Positions 53,491 through 63,922 of a stretch of 64,000 bases of DNA are shown here, one piece after another. The stretch lies in contig NZ_PHRF01000026.1 in NCBI RefSeq assembly GCF_004151105.1, positions 62,001 to 126,000 of the forward strand. The letters are read 5' to 3'. The stretch is from Streptomyces sp. L-9-10. Its GTDB lineage: Bacteria; Actinomycetota; Actinomycetes; Streptomycetales; Streptomycetaceae. Numbering within the stretch: the first letter of the stretch is position 1; every line of letters starts with the position of its first letter. Both the position numbers and the translations under genes were made by a program. The notes under the pieces were generated by a model. That model was not told where the DNA came from. It saw only the letters and a program-made list of their open reading frames with translations, and did no database searches.

Positions 53491-54981
53491 TCAGGCCTGC
53501 TTGAGCGCCGCCATCCATGCCTCGACCTCGTCGGCCCGGCGCGGCAGCGCGGCCGACAGGTTCCGGTTCCCGTCCTCCGTGACGAGGATGTCGTCCTCGA
53601 TCCTGACACCGATGCCGCGGTACTCCTCGGGCACGGTCAGATCGTCGGCCTGGAAGTAGAGACCCGGCTCCACGGTGAGGCACATCCCCGGCTCCAGCGT
53701 CCCGTCCGCGTACGCCTCGCGGCGCGCTGCCGCGCAGTCGTGGACGTCCAGACCGAGCATGTGACCGGTGCCGTGCAGCGTCCAGCGACGCTGGAGGCCC
53801 AGCTCCAGGACCTTCTCGACCGGCCCATCGAGCAGCCCCCACTCGACGAGCCTCTCGGCGAGGACCCGCTGCGAGGCGTCGTGGAAGTCGCGGTACTTCG
53901 CGCCCGGCCGCACCGCCGCGATGCCGGCCTCCTGGGATTCGTACACCGCGTCGTAGATCTTCCGCTGGATCTCGCTGTAGCGGCCGTTGATCGGCAGGGT
54001 GCGCGTGACATCCGCGGTGTACAGGGTGTGGGTCTCCACACCCGCGTCGAGCAGCAGCAGATCGCCGGAGCGTACGTCACCGTCGTTGCGCACCCAGTGC
54101 AGGGTGGTGGCGTGCGGTCCCGCCGCGCAGATCGAGCCGTAGCCGATGTCGTTGCCCTCGACACGGGCGCGCAGGAAGAACGTGCCCTCGATGTAGCGCT
54201 CGCTGGTCGCCTCGGCCTTGTCGAGGATCTTCACGACGTCCTCGAAGCCGCGGACGGTGGAGTCCACGGCCTTCTGCAGCTCGCCGATCTCGAACGCGTC
54301 CTTCACGGCGCGTGCCTCGGAGAGGTGGACGCGCAGCTCCTCGTCGCGCTCGGCGGTGACCTTGTCGGTCAGCGCGGCCTCGACGCCGGCGTCGTGCCCC
54401 CGGACGTTGCGGACGGGGCCCGTGGCGTCCTTGAGAGCGGCGGGCAGTTCCCGTACGTCCTTGGCGGGGATGCCGAGCAGCTGTTCGGCCTCGGTGAGGG
54501 AGTGCCGGCGGCCGACCCACAGCTCGCCCTGGCCGTCGAGCCAGAACTCGCCGTTCTCGCGGTTGGAGCGCGGCAGCAGATAGACGGTCGCGTCGTGCCC
54601 GCCCTGGCCGGACGGACCGGTCTTCGGCTCCAGTACGAGGACGCCGTCCTGGGTCTGGTCGCCGGTGAGGTACGTGTACTCGGTGGAGGCGCGGAAGGCG
54701 TACTCGGTGTCGTTGGAGCGGGTCTTGAGGTTGCCCGCGGGGATCACCAGGCGCTCGCCGGGGAAGCGCGCGGAGAGCGCGGCGCGGCGGGCGGCGGTCT
54801 CGGACGCCTGCGCGATCGGCTCCAGGCCGTGCAGCTCGGTGTCGGCCCAGCCTGACTTCATGTTCTCTGCGAGCTCATCGGACACGCCCGGGTACAGACC
54901 GTTCTTCCTCGGCTTGATGGGTGCTTCTTCTGTTTCAGGGGTCTCCGGCTCCGGGGTCTCCGGGGTGAGCTCCTCAGCCAC
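53491..54981 (-). CDS. pepP: Xaa-Pro aminopeptidase (aminopeptidase P)
   Basis: 496 residues, normal length. The AMP_N domain (about 50-190) is followed by the pita-bread catalytic domain with metal ligands Asp in LLLLDAGVE and Asp in TADVTR, His in HGTGHMLGLDVHD (about 402-414), and Glu in VEPGLYF and RIEDDIL. Removes N-terminal residues before proline. An acidic Glu/Pro/Thr-rich N-terminus (about 1-25) is unusual. GTG start at 54981 behind GAGGAG. Confidence 0.95.
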   Translation of the reverse strand: MAEELTPETPEPETPETEEAPIKPRKNGLYPGVSDELAENMKSGWADTELHGLEPIAQASETAARRAALSARFPGERLVIPAGNLKTRSNDTEYAFRASTEYTYLTGDQTQDGVLVLEPKTGPSGQGGHDATVYLLPRSNRENGEFWLDGQGELWVGRRHSLTEAEQLLGIPAKDVRELPAALKDATGPVRNVRGHDAGVEAALTDKVTAERDEELRVHLSEARAVKDAFEIGELQKAVDSTVRGFEDVVKILDKAEATSERYIEGTFFLRARVEGNDIGYGSICAAGPHATTLHWVRNDGDVRSGDLLLLDAGVETHTLYTADVTRTLPINGRYSEIQRKIYDAVYESQEAGIAAVRPGAKYRDFHDASQRVLAERLVEWGLLDGPVEKVLELGLQRRWTLHGTGHMLGLDVHDCAAARREAYADGTLEPGMCLTVEPGLYFQADDLTVPEEYRGIGVRIEDDILVTEDGNRNLSAALPRRADEVEAWMAALKQA

Positions 54982-55127
54982 GTCTTCTCCTCATACGACT
55001 CGTACGACTACCGATACGACGACCGATACCGACTACGGATCCGGACCATCTGCTGATCTGGGCCATCTTTTCCATCGTATGTGCGAGGGGAGGAAGGCTC
55101 CGGCTCTCTAGGGGAAATCCGTCATGA

Positions 55128-56669
<1,542 letters not shown>

Positions 56670-57296
56670 AGCAGCCGACTTCCGAGACGGTTCATTTCAC
56701 TCAATAGCATTGCAAACCCCCATGTCATTCTGCGCAGCTATCAATAGATCCACATCTACACGTACAGCTGATGTGATGTCCAGCATTGTCCTAGAGGAAC
56801 GACGGGTGTCTGTGAGACGCTGAACTTGGCTAAAAAATGACCCTGGTGATGTGGTTTTGCGGTCGACTGAGGGCGCTCAACTGGGAGTCCTTCAGGGCTG
56901 AGTTCGAGTACGACCCGGGTGGAGCGTCATTTCGAACGTGATGGGTACGTAAACGGTGACGGACAGGGGCAGTTGGGACCGCCTCGGAACCTGCCGACGG
57001 GCTTCGGCGTCTTAACCGCCGTAACTCACACCCATCCCCCGGAGTGGCGGGAAGAGTACAGCGGTACGGCAGCGGGACAGTAAGCGCCATGCGCACGCCA
57101 CCCCTCGCCACGCGTTTAATGAAGACAGTCCGAGTTCGGTTCAGGGACGGTGCGACGCACCACGGCCGAGAAGGTCTGTCCATCGCCTCGGGCAAGGGGC
57201 GGCCACGCGTCGAAATGTACGCACGGTGAAGTGATGCACACACATGGTGTCAGTGTCATGTGGACCTCGGCGTTCAACGGAAAGGAACGAGCGCTC
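56670..57296. other. Long intergenic region between PP2C and prim-pol genes
   Basis: 627 bases without a convincing gene, AT-richer from 56690 to 56850. A DnaA-box-like AGATCCACA lies near 56745. Divergent promoters for the PP2C and prim-pol genes are expected here. The minus-strand frame 56830-57243 has no ribosome-binding site and no family likeness. Confidence 0.4.
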
Positions 57297-57980
57297 ATGC
57301 GCGAGATCCTCGGAAGGCGACGCAGGCTCCGGTTCCGGCGCAAGGGGAGGGCTGCTCAGCTTGACGCGGCGCTCACCTACGCCACTGCGTGGAGATGGCC
57401 CGTACTGCCGGGCGCCGGACTCACGTCGGCCGGCGGACGCGGGACACGCGGCCACGCATGCGCCTGCCCCGACCTCGAATGCGTCGTGCCCGGCGCGCAC
57501 CCCTTCGACCCCGGGCTGCTCGCCGCGACCACCGACGAGCGAATGGTGCGCTGGTGGTGGGGCAACCGCCCCACGGCCCCGATCGTGCTGGCCACGGGCG
57601 ACAGCGCGCCGTGCGCGGTGAGCCTCCCCGCGGTCGCCGGTGCGCGTGCGCTGGTGGAGCTGGACCGGATGGGCATGCGGCTGGGGCCGGTTGTCGCGAC
57701 CCCGACCCGCTGGTCGCTGCTCGTGGCCCCGTACAGCCTCGAACAGCTCGGTGAGCTGCTCTACAGCAAGGACTGGGTGCCCAGTTCGCTGCGGTTCCAC
57801 GGCGAGGGCGGCTATCTGGTGCTGCCGCCGTCCGAGGCGGCCGGCGGACAGGTGCGCTGGGAGCGGGCGCCTCTGGAGGGCTCCGCGGCGCCCTGGCTGC
57901 CGGATGTGGAGGCGGTCGTGGACGCGCTCGTCGAGGCGAGCACGAGTGCGCCGGACGGCGGCAGCCGGCTCGCGTACTGA
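57297..57980 (+). CDS. Stand-alone bifunctional primase-polymerase (prim-pol) N-terminal domain protein
   Basis: 227 residues. It matches the archaeo-eukaryotic primase-like domain of actinobacterial 'DNA primase/polymerase' proteins: YATAWRWPVLPGAGL (about 23-37), then CACPDLECVVPGAHPFDP (about 50-67, Cys pair and GAHP), DERMVRWWWGNRPTAPIVLATG (the W-W-P motif region) and a C-terminal GYLVLPPS (about 172-179). The helicase or AAA domain of phage-type primases is absent. The two acidic metal-binding residues expected of a primase are not obvious, so catalysis is uncertain. ATG at 57297 behind GGAACGAG. Confidence 0.8.
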   Translation: MREILGRRRRLRFRRKGRAAQLDAALTYATAWRWPVLPGAGLTSAGGRGTRGHACACPDLECVVPGAHPFDPGLLAATTDERMVRWWWGNRPTAPIVLATGDSAPCAVSLPAVAGARALVELDRMGMRLGPVVATPTRWSLLVAPYSLEQLGELLYSKDWVPSSLRFHGEGGYLVLPPSEAAGGQVRWERAPLEGSAAPWLPDVEAVVDALVEASTSAPDGGSRLAY

Positions 57981-58020
57981 CGGCAGCCCGTGTACCGCCT
58001 CGGCGTTGTTGAGGGCTCTT

Positions 58021-58056
58021 CGCGCCCCGGTCCGGACTGACCCGGACCGGGGCGCG
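58021..58056. terminator. Terminator hairpin after the prim-pol gene
   Basis: 15-bp perfect stem CGCGCCCCGGTCCGG/CCGGACCGGGGCGCG, 6-base loop, 40 bases past the stop. Confidence 0.87.
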
Positions 58057-58197
58057 TTCACGCTCTGTCACTCGTCCGGGTGCGAGTGCGGCCGAGTTGC
58101 CGGGGAATTGGGCGCGCGGGGTCCGTGGGCGCCTCATTCCGTCGATATCTTCGGCCCACCGTCAGCAATTCCCCGGCAGTGACAGGTGGGCCCCACC

Positions 58198-59040
58198 ATG
58201 AATCTCCGCATGATCGGGCTCGCGGCCGTCGTGGTGTTCACCGCACTGCTGCCGCTCGCCGCCTCCGCCGGCCCGGCGGACGGCCCTCCGTCCGACGCGG
58301 GAGCGAGGAGCGGTACGACTGCGATGGGCGGCAGAGGGGGCGGCAGAGAGAGCGGTACGGCGAGCGGCGCGGCGCGAGCCATGGCGAGAGGCGCGTCCGG
58401 GGTCCTTGCGGATGCGAAGACGGCACTTTCGTCTGTGTCCGGAATTAAAGGGTCCGCCATGGCTGTGAGCGCTGAGGGCGCTGGGCCTGCCGGTGGGGGT
58501 GGTATGGACCCCGGGGGACGCACTACCGAGCGATGCGGGCCCGAAGTCACCTCTCCCGAGGGAATCGAGGCGCAGACCTGCGTCCTGACCGCGGGGCGCG
58601 ACAGGACGGGCGAGCCCGGCAGCCCCGGCAGGTCTGCCAGCCCTGCCAGCCCTGCCAACCCTGGCGGGTCTGGTGGAACCGTCGGTCTCGACACGTGGGC
58701 GCGTACGTACTACCGCAACGAGACGGGCGGTGAACTGCTCGCCGTACTGAGCCTGATGGGCCCGTACGGGCGGACCGTGCAGATCCACTGCCCGATCGGT
58801 GCCGACGACGAACCGGCGATCTGCGAGACACCGCGCGAGCCGTCCCGGGGCGAACACACCGCCTACATGGCGGTGGCGGAGTTCTCCGCTCCCGCGAACA
58901 GTGGGAACAGAGGGAACGGCGGGTACAGCGGGCACAACAGGGAGACCGAGGGATACAGCGCGAAGAGTGCGGAGAGCGTGGAGACCGCGCCGCTGCTGCT
59001 GAGGTCGGGAAGCAACTCACCTGCTCCGGCGGCTCGTTGA
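58198..59040 (+). CDS. Secreted protein of unknown function, Gly/Ser/Ala-rich
   Basis: 280 residues. A signal peptide (about 1-24: MNLRMIGLAAVVVF, then TALLPLAASA) is followed by a disordered Gly/Ala/Ser-rich region with short GxPGSP/SPASPAN-type repeats (about 130-153) and a compact beta-rich region (about 155-225). Four cysteines (in ERCGPEV, QTCVL, IHCPIG and AICET) could form two disulfides. The C-terminus is Asn/Gly/Ser-rich. ATG 58198 chosen because the signal peptide begins there. No family recognised. Followed by tandem hairpins. Confidence 0.75.
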   Translation: MNLRMIGLAAVVVFTALLPLAASAGPADGPPSDAGARSGTTAMGGRGGGRESGTASGAARAMARGASGVLADAKTALSSVSGIKGSAMAVSAEGAGPAGGGGMDPGGRTTERCGPEVTSPEGIEAQTCVLTAGRDRTGEPGSPGRSASPASPANPGGSGGTVGLDTWARTYYRNETGGELLAVLSLMGPYGRTVQIHCPIGADDEPAICETPREPSRGEHTAYMAVAEFSAPANSGNRGNGGYSGHNRETEGYSAKSAESVETAPLLLRSGSNSPAPAAR

Positions 59041-59048
59041 CACGCCGG

Positions 59049-59105
59049 GGGCGTCCGAGAACGCGGACGCCCGGTCGCTGGCGACGGGGGATGCACCAGC
59101 GACCG
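59049..59105. terminator. Two adjacent hairpins after the secreted-protein gene
   Basis: GGGCGTCCG/CGGACGCCC (59049-59072) then CGGTCGCTGG/CCAGCGACCG (59072-59105). Tandem stems typical of streptomycete terminators. Confidence 0.75.
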
Positions 59106-59186
59106 GGCTTCTAGAACCGTAACAAGAGATCGGCGGTTAGCAAATTCGATCCGGTGTATTCGGACAATGAATTACCTGCCGGTAGA

Positions 59187-59215
59187 GGAAGTTGTGACAG
59201 GTGTCACCGACTTCC
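59187..59215. terminator. Imperfect inverted repeat after the SEC-C gene
   Basis: GGAAGT-t-GTGAC-AGGT-GTCAC-cg-ACTTCC, an 11-bp interrupted stem 30 bases past the minus-strand stop at 59245. It could be a terminator, or an operator since the inner GTGAC/GTCAC is symmetric. Confidence 0.45.
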
Positions 59216-59244
59216 GTGGAACGCGTCACAGTCCGTCGGGACTG

Positions 59245-60210
59245 TCAGCTCAGCGTCACCTGGCGGTTGGTGAGCCCGCCACGCGCCCGGCGTTCGTCGC
59301 CGGTCAGCGGCTCGTCGACGGCGAGCGCCGCGGTGAGCCGCTCGGCGAACTCCGCCGCGGGCTTCTCGCACTCCTCCGCGCCCATCGCGCTCGGCAGGTC
59401 CCACACCGGCACCGTGAGTCCGTGTGCCCGGAAGGAGCCGACGAGCCGGGTGCCCTCACCAAGGCTTGATGTGCCCGCGGCGTGCAGCCGGGCGAGCGCG
59501 TCGAGCAGCTTCTCCTCGGGGTACGGCATGACCCAGCGGAGGTGGTTCTTCTCCGGCGTCTCGCACCAGTACGCGGCGTCCGTACCCGAGAGCAGCGCGG
59601 TGGGGATCGCGGCGGCGTTGGCGCGCTCCAGGGAGGCGGTCACCTCCGCCGAGGCGTTCTGCGCGTCCGGCACCCAGAACTCGAACCCGGAGTGGACGAC
59701 CGGTGTGAAGGCGGCGTCGGGGTCGAGCAGGTCCTGGAGGCGCGGACCGTCGGCGGGCACCCGCTCGGCGGCCACCGGGTTGCCGGGCTCCGCGGTCAGC
59801 GCGCGCCGGAGCGTGTCGGCCAGATCGCGGCTCAGATCACCGGACGAGGTGTCGTTCTGGAGGGCGAGCAGTACGGAGCCGTCGTCGCGGCGCAGGGCCG
59901 GCCAGGCCATCGGCAGGACTGTCGCGAGGGTCACGGACGGAACTCCCTCGGGCAGTCCGCCCTTCAGGGTCAGCTCGGCGGTCGCGGCGGGCACCAGCTC
60001 GCGCAGCGCGACCCAGTCGCACTCACCGGCGAGACCCTCGAAGGGACGCTGGACCAGCTCGGTCACGGCGTGCGCGGCGGCTCGGCCGTGACAGGCCTTG
60101 TAGCGACGGCCCGACCCGCACGGGCAGGGCTCACGGGCCCCCACCACCGGAATGGGTCCGTCCTTGAGCTGAGCCTTCGCGGCCTTCGTCTGGGGGCGCT
60201 TCTTGGCCAT
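59245..60210 (-). CDS. SEC-C motif protein (DUF5926-like)
   Basis: 321 residues. The N-terminus has a SEC-C zinc motif CPCGSGRRYKACHG (about 29-42; C-x-C-x8-C-H), preceded by a Lys-rich start (MAKKRPQTKAAKAQLK). The remaining 270 residues are a conserved actinobacterial domain of unknown function. SEC-C motifs bind zinc and SecB-type or ribosomal partners. ATG at 60210. Length and order match the Streptomyces DUF5926 family as I recall it. Confidence 0.85.
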   Translation of the reverse strand: MAKKRPQTKAAKAQLKDGPIPVVGAREPCPCGSGRRYKACHGRAAAHAVTELVQRPFEGLAGECDWVALRELVPAATAELTLKGGLPEGVPSVTLATVLPMAWPALRRDDGSVLLALQNDTSSGDLSRDLADTLRRALTAEPGNPVAAERVPADGPRLQDLLDPDAAFTPVVHSGFEFWVPDAQNASAEVTASLERANAAAIPTALLSGTDAAYWCETPEKNHLRWVMPYPEEKLLDALARLHAAGTSSLGEGTRLVGSFRAHGLTVPVWDLPSAMGAEECEKPAAEFAERLTAALAVDEPLTGDERRARGGLTNRQVTLS

Positions 60211-60409
60211 GGTGTGGCTTTCTCCCGGTAGCGGCGATGCGGTGTCGGCGCGAGCCTAGCCGTACGGGGATTGGCGGGGGTGCGATGCGGCCGCGCGAAC
60301 GGGCGAGGCGGCGGGTCGGCGGGGCGATGCGTTGACGAGGCGGAGGGGCGGTCGGTCCCTGTCCTCCAGGACGTCCGCGTCCTCCGGGACGTCCGCCAGA
60401 TCCTGACCC

Positions 60410-60463
60410 GGTCCGTTCAGCCTGCCCGGTCCGTTCAGCCTGCCCGGTCCGTTCAGCCTGCCC
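60410..60463. repeat. Tandem array, three 18-bp units plus degenerate copies
   Basis: Three identical GGTCCGTTCAGCCTGCCC units (60410-60463) grade into looser GTCCGTCCAG copies running to about 60595, inside the 3' end of the RsbW-like gene at 60453-61088. Confidence 0.87.
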
Positions 60464-61088
60464 AGTCCGTTCGGTCCAGTCCGTTCGGTCCGTCCAGTCC
60501 GTCCAGGCCGCTCAGTCCGTCGAGGCCCTCCAGCGCGTCCAACCCGTTCAACCCGTCGAGTCGTCCGTCCAGTTCCTCCAGGCCGTCACGGCTCTCCCGC
60601 CCCTGGTGGGGTGATGTGACGCGCGTAGCGAAATTGTCGTGACGATGCCCTTCCGTTTTCGTGACGATGACCCACACCGTGACTTCTCCGGAAGCGCTGT
60701 CCCGTACCCCCCACTCCTCGGCGAGGGCCGTGATGATGTTGAGCCCGCGCCCGCCGCGTGCCGTGACCGAGGGTGTGGCGGGGATGGGCCGCGTGGGACC
60801 ACCGCCGTCCGTCACCTCGACGGTCAGCCGGCCCGCCTTGTCCACGCGCCAGGCGGCACGGACATCGCCGTCCCCGATCTCCGTACGCCCCAGCGGTCTG
60901 CCGTGCCGACAGGCATTGCTGAGCAGTTCGGAAAGGATCAGTACGGCGTCGTCCACCACCGAGTCCGACATCCCGCTGCGCCTCAACTGTTCGCGCATCC
61001 GGTGTCGCGCTTCGCCTACGCCCGCAGGGCCATGGGGTACGGCCATGCACGACGACGTGGGCACTTTCTGTGCCACCACAAACGCCAC
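60453..61088 (-). CDS. RsbW-like ATP-binding protein with leucine/glycine/aspartate repeat tail
   Basis: 211 residues. HATPase_c_2 domain: N box LSELLSNACRHGRPLG (about 53-68), G1 TDGGGPTRP (about 90-98), G2 ARGGRGLNII (about 109-118). From about residue 160 a tail made of repeated L-D/E-G-L units (e.g. RLDGLNGLDALEGLDGLSG) runs to the stop; it is encoded by tandem DNA repeats. GTG start at 61088 is fixed by AAAGGAGG eight bases upstream; longer frames to 61175 have no ribosome-binding site. Role in partner switching is inferred from the domain. Confidence 0.85.
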   Translation of the reverse strand: MAFVVAQKVPTSSCMAVPHGPAGVGEARHRMREQLRRSGMSDSVVDDAVLILSELLSNACRHGRPLGRTEIGDGDVRAAWRVDKAGRLTVEVTDGGGPTRPIPATPSVTARGGRGLNIITALAEEWGVRDSASGEVTVWVIVTKTEGHRHDNFATRVTSPHQGRESRDGLEELDGRLDGLNGLDALEGLDGLSGLDGLDGPNGLDRTDWAG

Positions 61089-61249
61089 CCCCGAGACCTC
61101 CTTTGCCCCACGCCACCGTGTGGATGCCCCAATGGCCTGGACCGGAAACCGGCCAGGGGAAGGCCATTGACGCACTCATGACGTTCGAACACAGAACGAA
61201 CGCGCCGGTGCACTCTTCGTCACTGTCCGTGAGTCGGAGTCAGGAAATG

Positions 61250-62158
61250 TCAGGTGAGGCGGCCCAGCTGGGAGAGAACCTGTTTGGGGCGATTGGTGAT
61301 GATCGCCTCCACTCCGAGGCGAACGCAGAGATCGACATCTTCCGGCTCATTCACCGTCCAGACATGGACACGGTGGCCCGCCCTGTGCAGTCGGGCGATG
61401 TATCCCGGGTGGTTACGGACGATCCGCATCCCGGGACCCGCGATCCTCGCCCCCGCGGGAAGCCGTCCGTCGCGCAGCCGGGGTGACACGAACTGCATCA
61501 GGTAGACGGTCGGCAGCTGGGGCGCGGCGGAGGCGATCCGGTGCAGGGAGCGCGCCGAGAAGCTCATGATCCGAACGGCCGACTCGCCGGGAACGGGTCC
61601 GCCCGGCACGGACCGGCCCCGGAAGGGCTCGCCGGGAGGCGTGCCGCCCGGGGCGCGGCCGCCCCGCGTGGGGCCGCCCGGGGTCCGGCCGCCGCGCGCG
61701 GAGTCGTCCACCAGCCCGAACCGCCTCAGTAGTTGCAGCAGCCGTTCCTCCACCTGCCCGGCCCACCGGGTGGGGTGCTTGGTCTCGATGGCCAGCTGGA
61801 TGGGGCGGCCGGCGTCCGCGACCAGTTCGAGCAGGCGCTCCAGCGTCAGTACGGAGGTGAACTCCGGGTCCCGCCAGTCCGGGCTCTCCTCGCTGTCCTT
61901 CCAGGAGCCGAAGTCGAGGGTCGCGAGATCGGCGAGTTCCAGGGCGGAGACGGCGCCGCGGCCGTTGGAGGTGCGGTTCACCCGGCGGTCGTGGACGCAG
62001 ACGAGATGGCCGTCCGCGGTGAGCCGTACATCGCACTCAAGCGCGTCGGCGCCGTCCTCGATGGCTTTCGTGTACGCGGCCAGGGTGTGCTCGGGGGCGT
62101 CCTCCGAGGCTCCGCGGTGGGCGACGACCTGGATGCTGTGCTGGCGTGCTTGAGTCAC
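61250..62158 (-). CDS. Glycerophosphodiester phosphodiesterase
   Basis: 302 residues. GDPD barrel: AHRGASEDAPEHTLAAY (about 13-29; catalytic H, R, E), ECDVRLTADGHLVCVHD (about 41-57; E, D, H) and the late WTVNEPEDVDL (about 268-278). A Gly/Pro/Arg-rich insert of about 35 residues (about 155-192, GGRTPGGPTRGGRAPGG-like) interrupts the barrel. It hydrolyses glycerophosphodiesters to glycerol-3-phosphate. No signal peptide, so it acts in the cytoplasm. Confidence 0.93.
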   Translation of the reverse strand: MTQARQHSIQVVAHRGASEDAPEHTLAAYTKAIEDGADALECDVRLTADGHLVCVHDRRVNRTSNGRGAVSALELADLATLDFGSWKDSEESPDWRDPEFTSVLTLERLLELVADAGRPIQLAIETKHPTRWAGQVEERLLQLLRRFGLVDDSARGGRTPGGPTRGGRAPGGTPPGEPFRGRSVPGGPVPGESAVRIMSFSARSLHRIASAAPQLPTVYLMQFVSPRLRDGRLPAGARIAGPGMRIVRNHPGYIARLHRAGHRVHVWTVNEPEDVDLCVRLGVEAIITNRPKQVLSQLGRLT

Positions 62159-62374
62159 CGCGTCATGGTGTCATCGTGAGGGGGTACGTGAGTGAACGGT
62201 TGGTGTCTCACGGCCGGTCGGTCCAGGTGCGTTCTTTTTGTCCGGTGTAAAGGATGACGGACAGATGCACAGGTCCTGCTTACAGTGGCCTGACGTGCTG
62301 TGGGAAAAGCTGACCGCGGACACTTGCACAGCGGACTCTTGCCGAAGACGACGTGGAACCGAGGAGAAAGAGCT

Positions 62375-63922
62375 GTGAGCACTGAGAACGAGGGCAACGC
62401 GGTCCCCGCCGCCCCGTCCGTACCTCCCGTGCCGGATGCCGCTCCCGAGGGCACGCCCGCGTCCGCTCCGCGAGGGGCAGCGCCTGAGCCGACGGCGCAC
62501 GAGCCGGCTCCGCGTGAGCCGGCCCCGCGTGAGCCGGTGGCACCGACGGCCGACCAGGCGGGCCGTTTCCCCGAGTCCGCCCCCCAGTACCCGTCGCCAC
62601 AGCCACAGCCACAGTCGCAGCACGGTCCCGCGCCGGAGCATGCCGCCGCCGCGCCGCCGCGCGCGGCGGACGCGGGCTGGCCCCCGCCGCCGCCCGAGTT
62701 CCCCTCGTACGGCTCGTACGGCGGAGCGGGCGACGAAGGAGTGGGCAACGGCGGTCCGGCCTGGGGCGCGCCGGTGCAGGGACACGAGCCGAGGCCGCCG
62801 CGCAAGCGCCCGAGCGGGCTGATCACCGCCGTGCTCGCGGCCGCGCTGATCGCGGGCGGCGTGGGCGGCGGGGTCGGTTACTGGGCCGCCGAGAGCAACG
62901 ACGACGGCTCGATCGGTTCGACGACCGTCTCCGCGGCCGACGCCCCGAAGGAGGTCAAGCGCGACGCCGGTACGGTCGCCTCGGTGGCCGCCAAGTCGCT
63001 GCCGAGCGTCGTCACCATCGAGGCGCAGGGCGGCAACGGCGAAGGCGGTACGGGCACCGGCTTCGTCTACGACAGGGAAGGCCACATCCTCACCAACAAC
63101 CACGTGGTGGCCTCCGCGGCGAACGGAGGTGACCTCACGGCGACCTTCTCCAACGGCAAGAAGTACAACGCCGAGGTCGTCGGCCGGGCCGAGGGCTACG
63201 ACGTGGCCGTGGTGAAGCTGAAGGAGGCGCCTCCCGGGCTGACCCCGCTCCCGCTCGCCAACTCGGAGCAGGTGGCCGTCGGGGACTCGACGATCGCGAT
63301 CGGCGCGCCGTTCGGTCTCTCCAACACGGTCACCACGGGCATCATCAGCGCCAAGAACCGCCCGGTCGCGTCGGGTGACGGCTCCGGCTCCAGCAACTCG
63401 TACATGAGTGCCCTCCAGACCGACGCCTCCATCAACCCGGGCAACTCCGGTGGCCCGCTGCTGGATTCGCGGGGCGCGGTCATCGGCATCAACTCGGCCA
63501 TCCAGTCGGCGGGCAGCGGCGGCATGGGGCAGTCCCAGGCGGGCTCCATCGGGCTGGGCTTCGCCATCCCGATCAACCAGGCGAAGAACGTGGCCGATCA
63601 GCTCATCAAGACGGGCAAGCCGGTCTACCCCGTGATCGGCGCCACGGTCACGATGGCCGAGGGCGGCGAAGGTGCCACGATCTCGGCCCAGGGCGAGGGC
63701 GGCAGCCCGGCCGTCGTCCCGAACGGCCCGGCCGCCAAGGCGGGTCTGAAGGCCGGGGACGTCATCACCAAGTTCAACGGCACCCCGATCGACAGCGGCC
63801 CCACCCTCATCGGCCAGATCTGGACCCACCGGCCCGGCGACAAGGTCACCCTGACCTACAAGCGGGACGGCAAGGAGTCCACGGCCCAGGTGACCTTGGG
63901 CGAGCGCCAGGGCGAGAGCTGA
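62375..63922 (+). CDS. HtrA/DegP-like membrane-anchored serine protease with PDZ domain
   Basis: 515 residues. A long Pro/Gln/Glu-rich cytoplasmic N-terminus (about 1-145) is followed by a single membrane anchor (about 150-172). The trypsin-like domain has His in LTNNHVVA (about 242), Asp in YDVAVV (about 277) and Ser in NPGNSGGPLL (about 358). A C-terminal PDZ domain (about 425-510) contains NGPAAKAGLKAGDVI. It degrades or refolds misfolded exported proteins on the outer side of the membrane. GTG at 62375 behind GAGGAGAAAG. The window ends 78 bases later. Confidence 0.94.
   Translation: MSTENEGNAVPAAPSVPPVPDAAPEGTPASAPRGAAPEPTAHEPAPREPAPREPVAPTADQAGRFPESAPQYPSPQPQPQSQHGPAPEHAAAAPPRAADAGWPPPPPEFPSYGSYGGAGDEGVGNGGPAWGAPVQGHEPRPPRKRPSGLITAVLAAALIAGGVGGGVGYWAAESNDDGSIGSTTVSAADAPKEVKRDAGTVASVAAKSLPSVVTIEAQGGNGEGGTGTGFVYDREGHILTNNHVVASAANGGDLTATFSNGKKYNAEVVGRAEGYDVAVVKLKEAPPGLTPLPLANSEQVAVGDSTIAIGAPFGLSNTVTTGIISAKNRPVASGDGSGSSNSYMSALQTDASINPGNSGGPLLDSRGAVIGINSAIQSAGSGGMGQSQAGSIGLGFAIPINQAKNVADQLIKTGKPVYPVIGATVTMAEGGEGATISAQGEGGSPAVVPNGPAAKAGLKAGDVITKFNGTPIDSGPTLIGQIWTHRPGDKVTLTYKRDGKESTAQVTLGERQGES

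Noticed and set aside
56830..57243. Possible 137-residue minus-strand gene in the 627-base gap
   Set aside because: No ribosome-binding site, no recognisable fold, and a residue mix unlike local genes; treated as noncoding.
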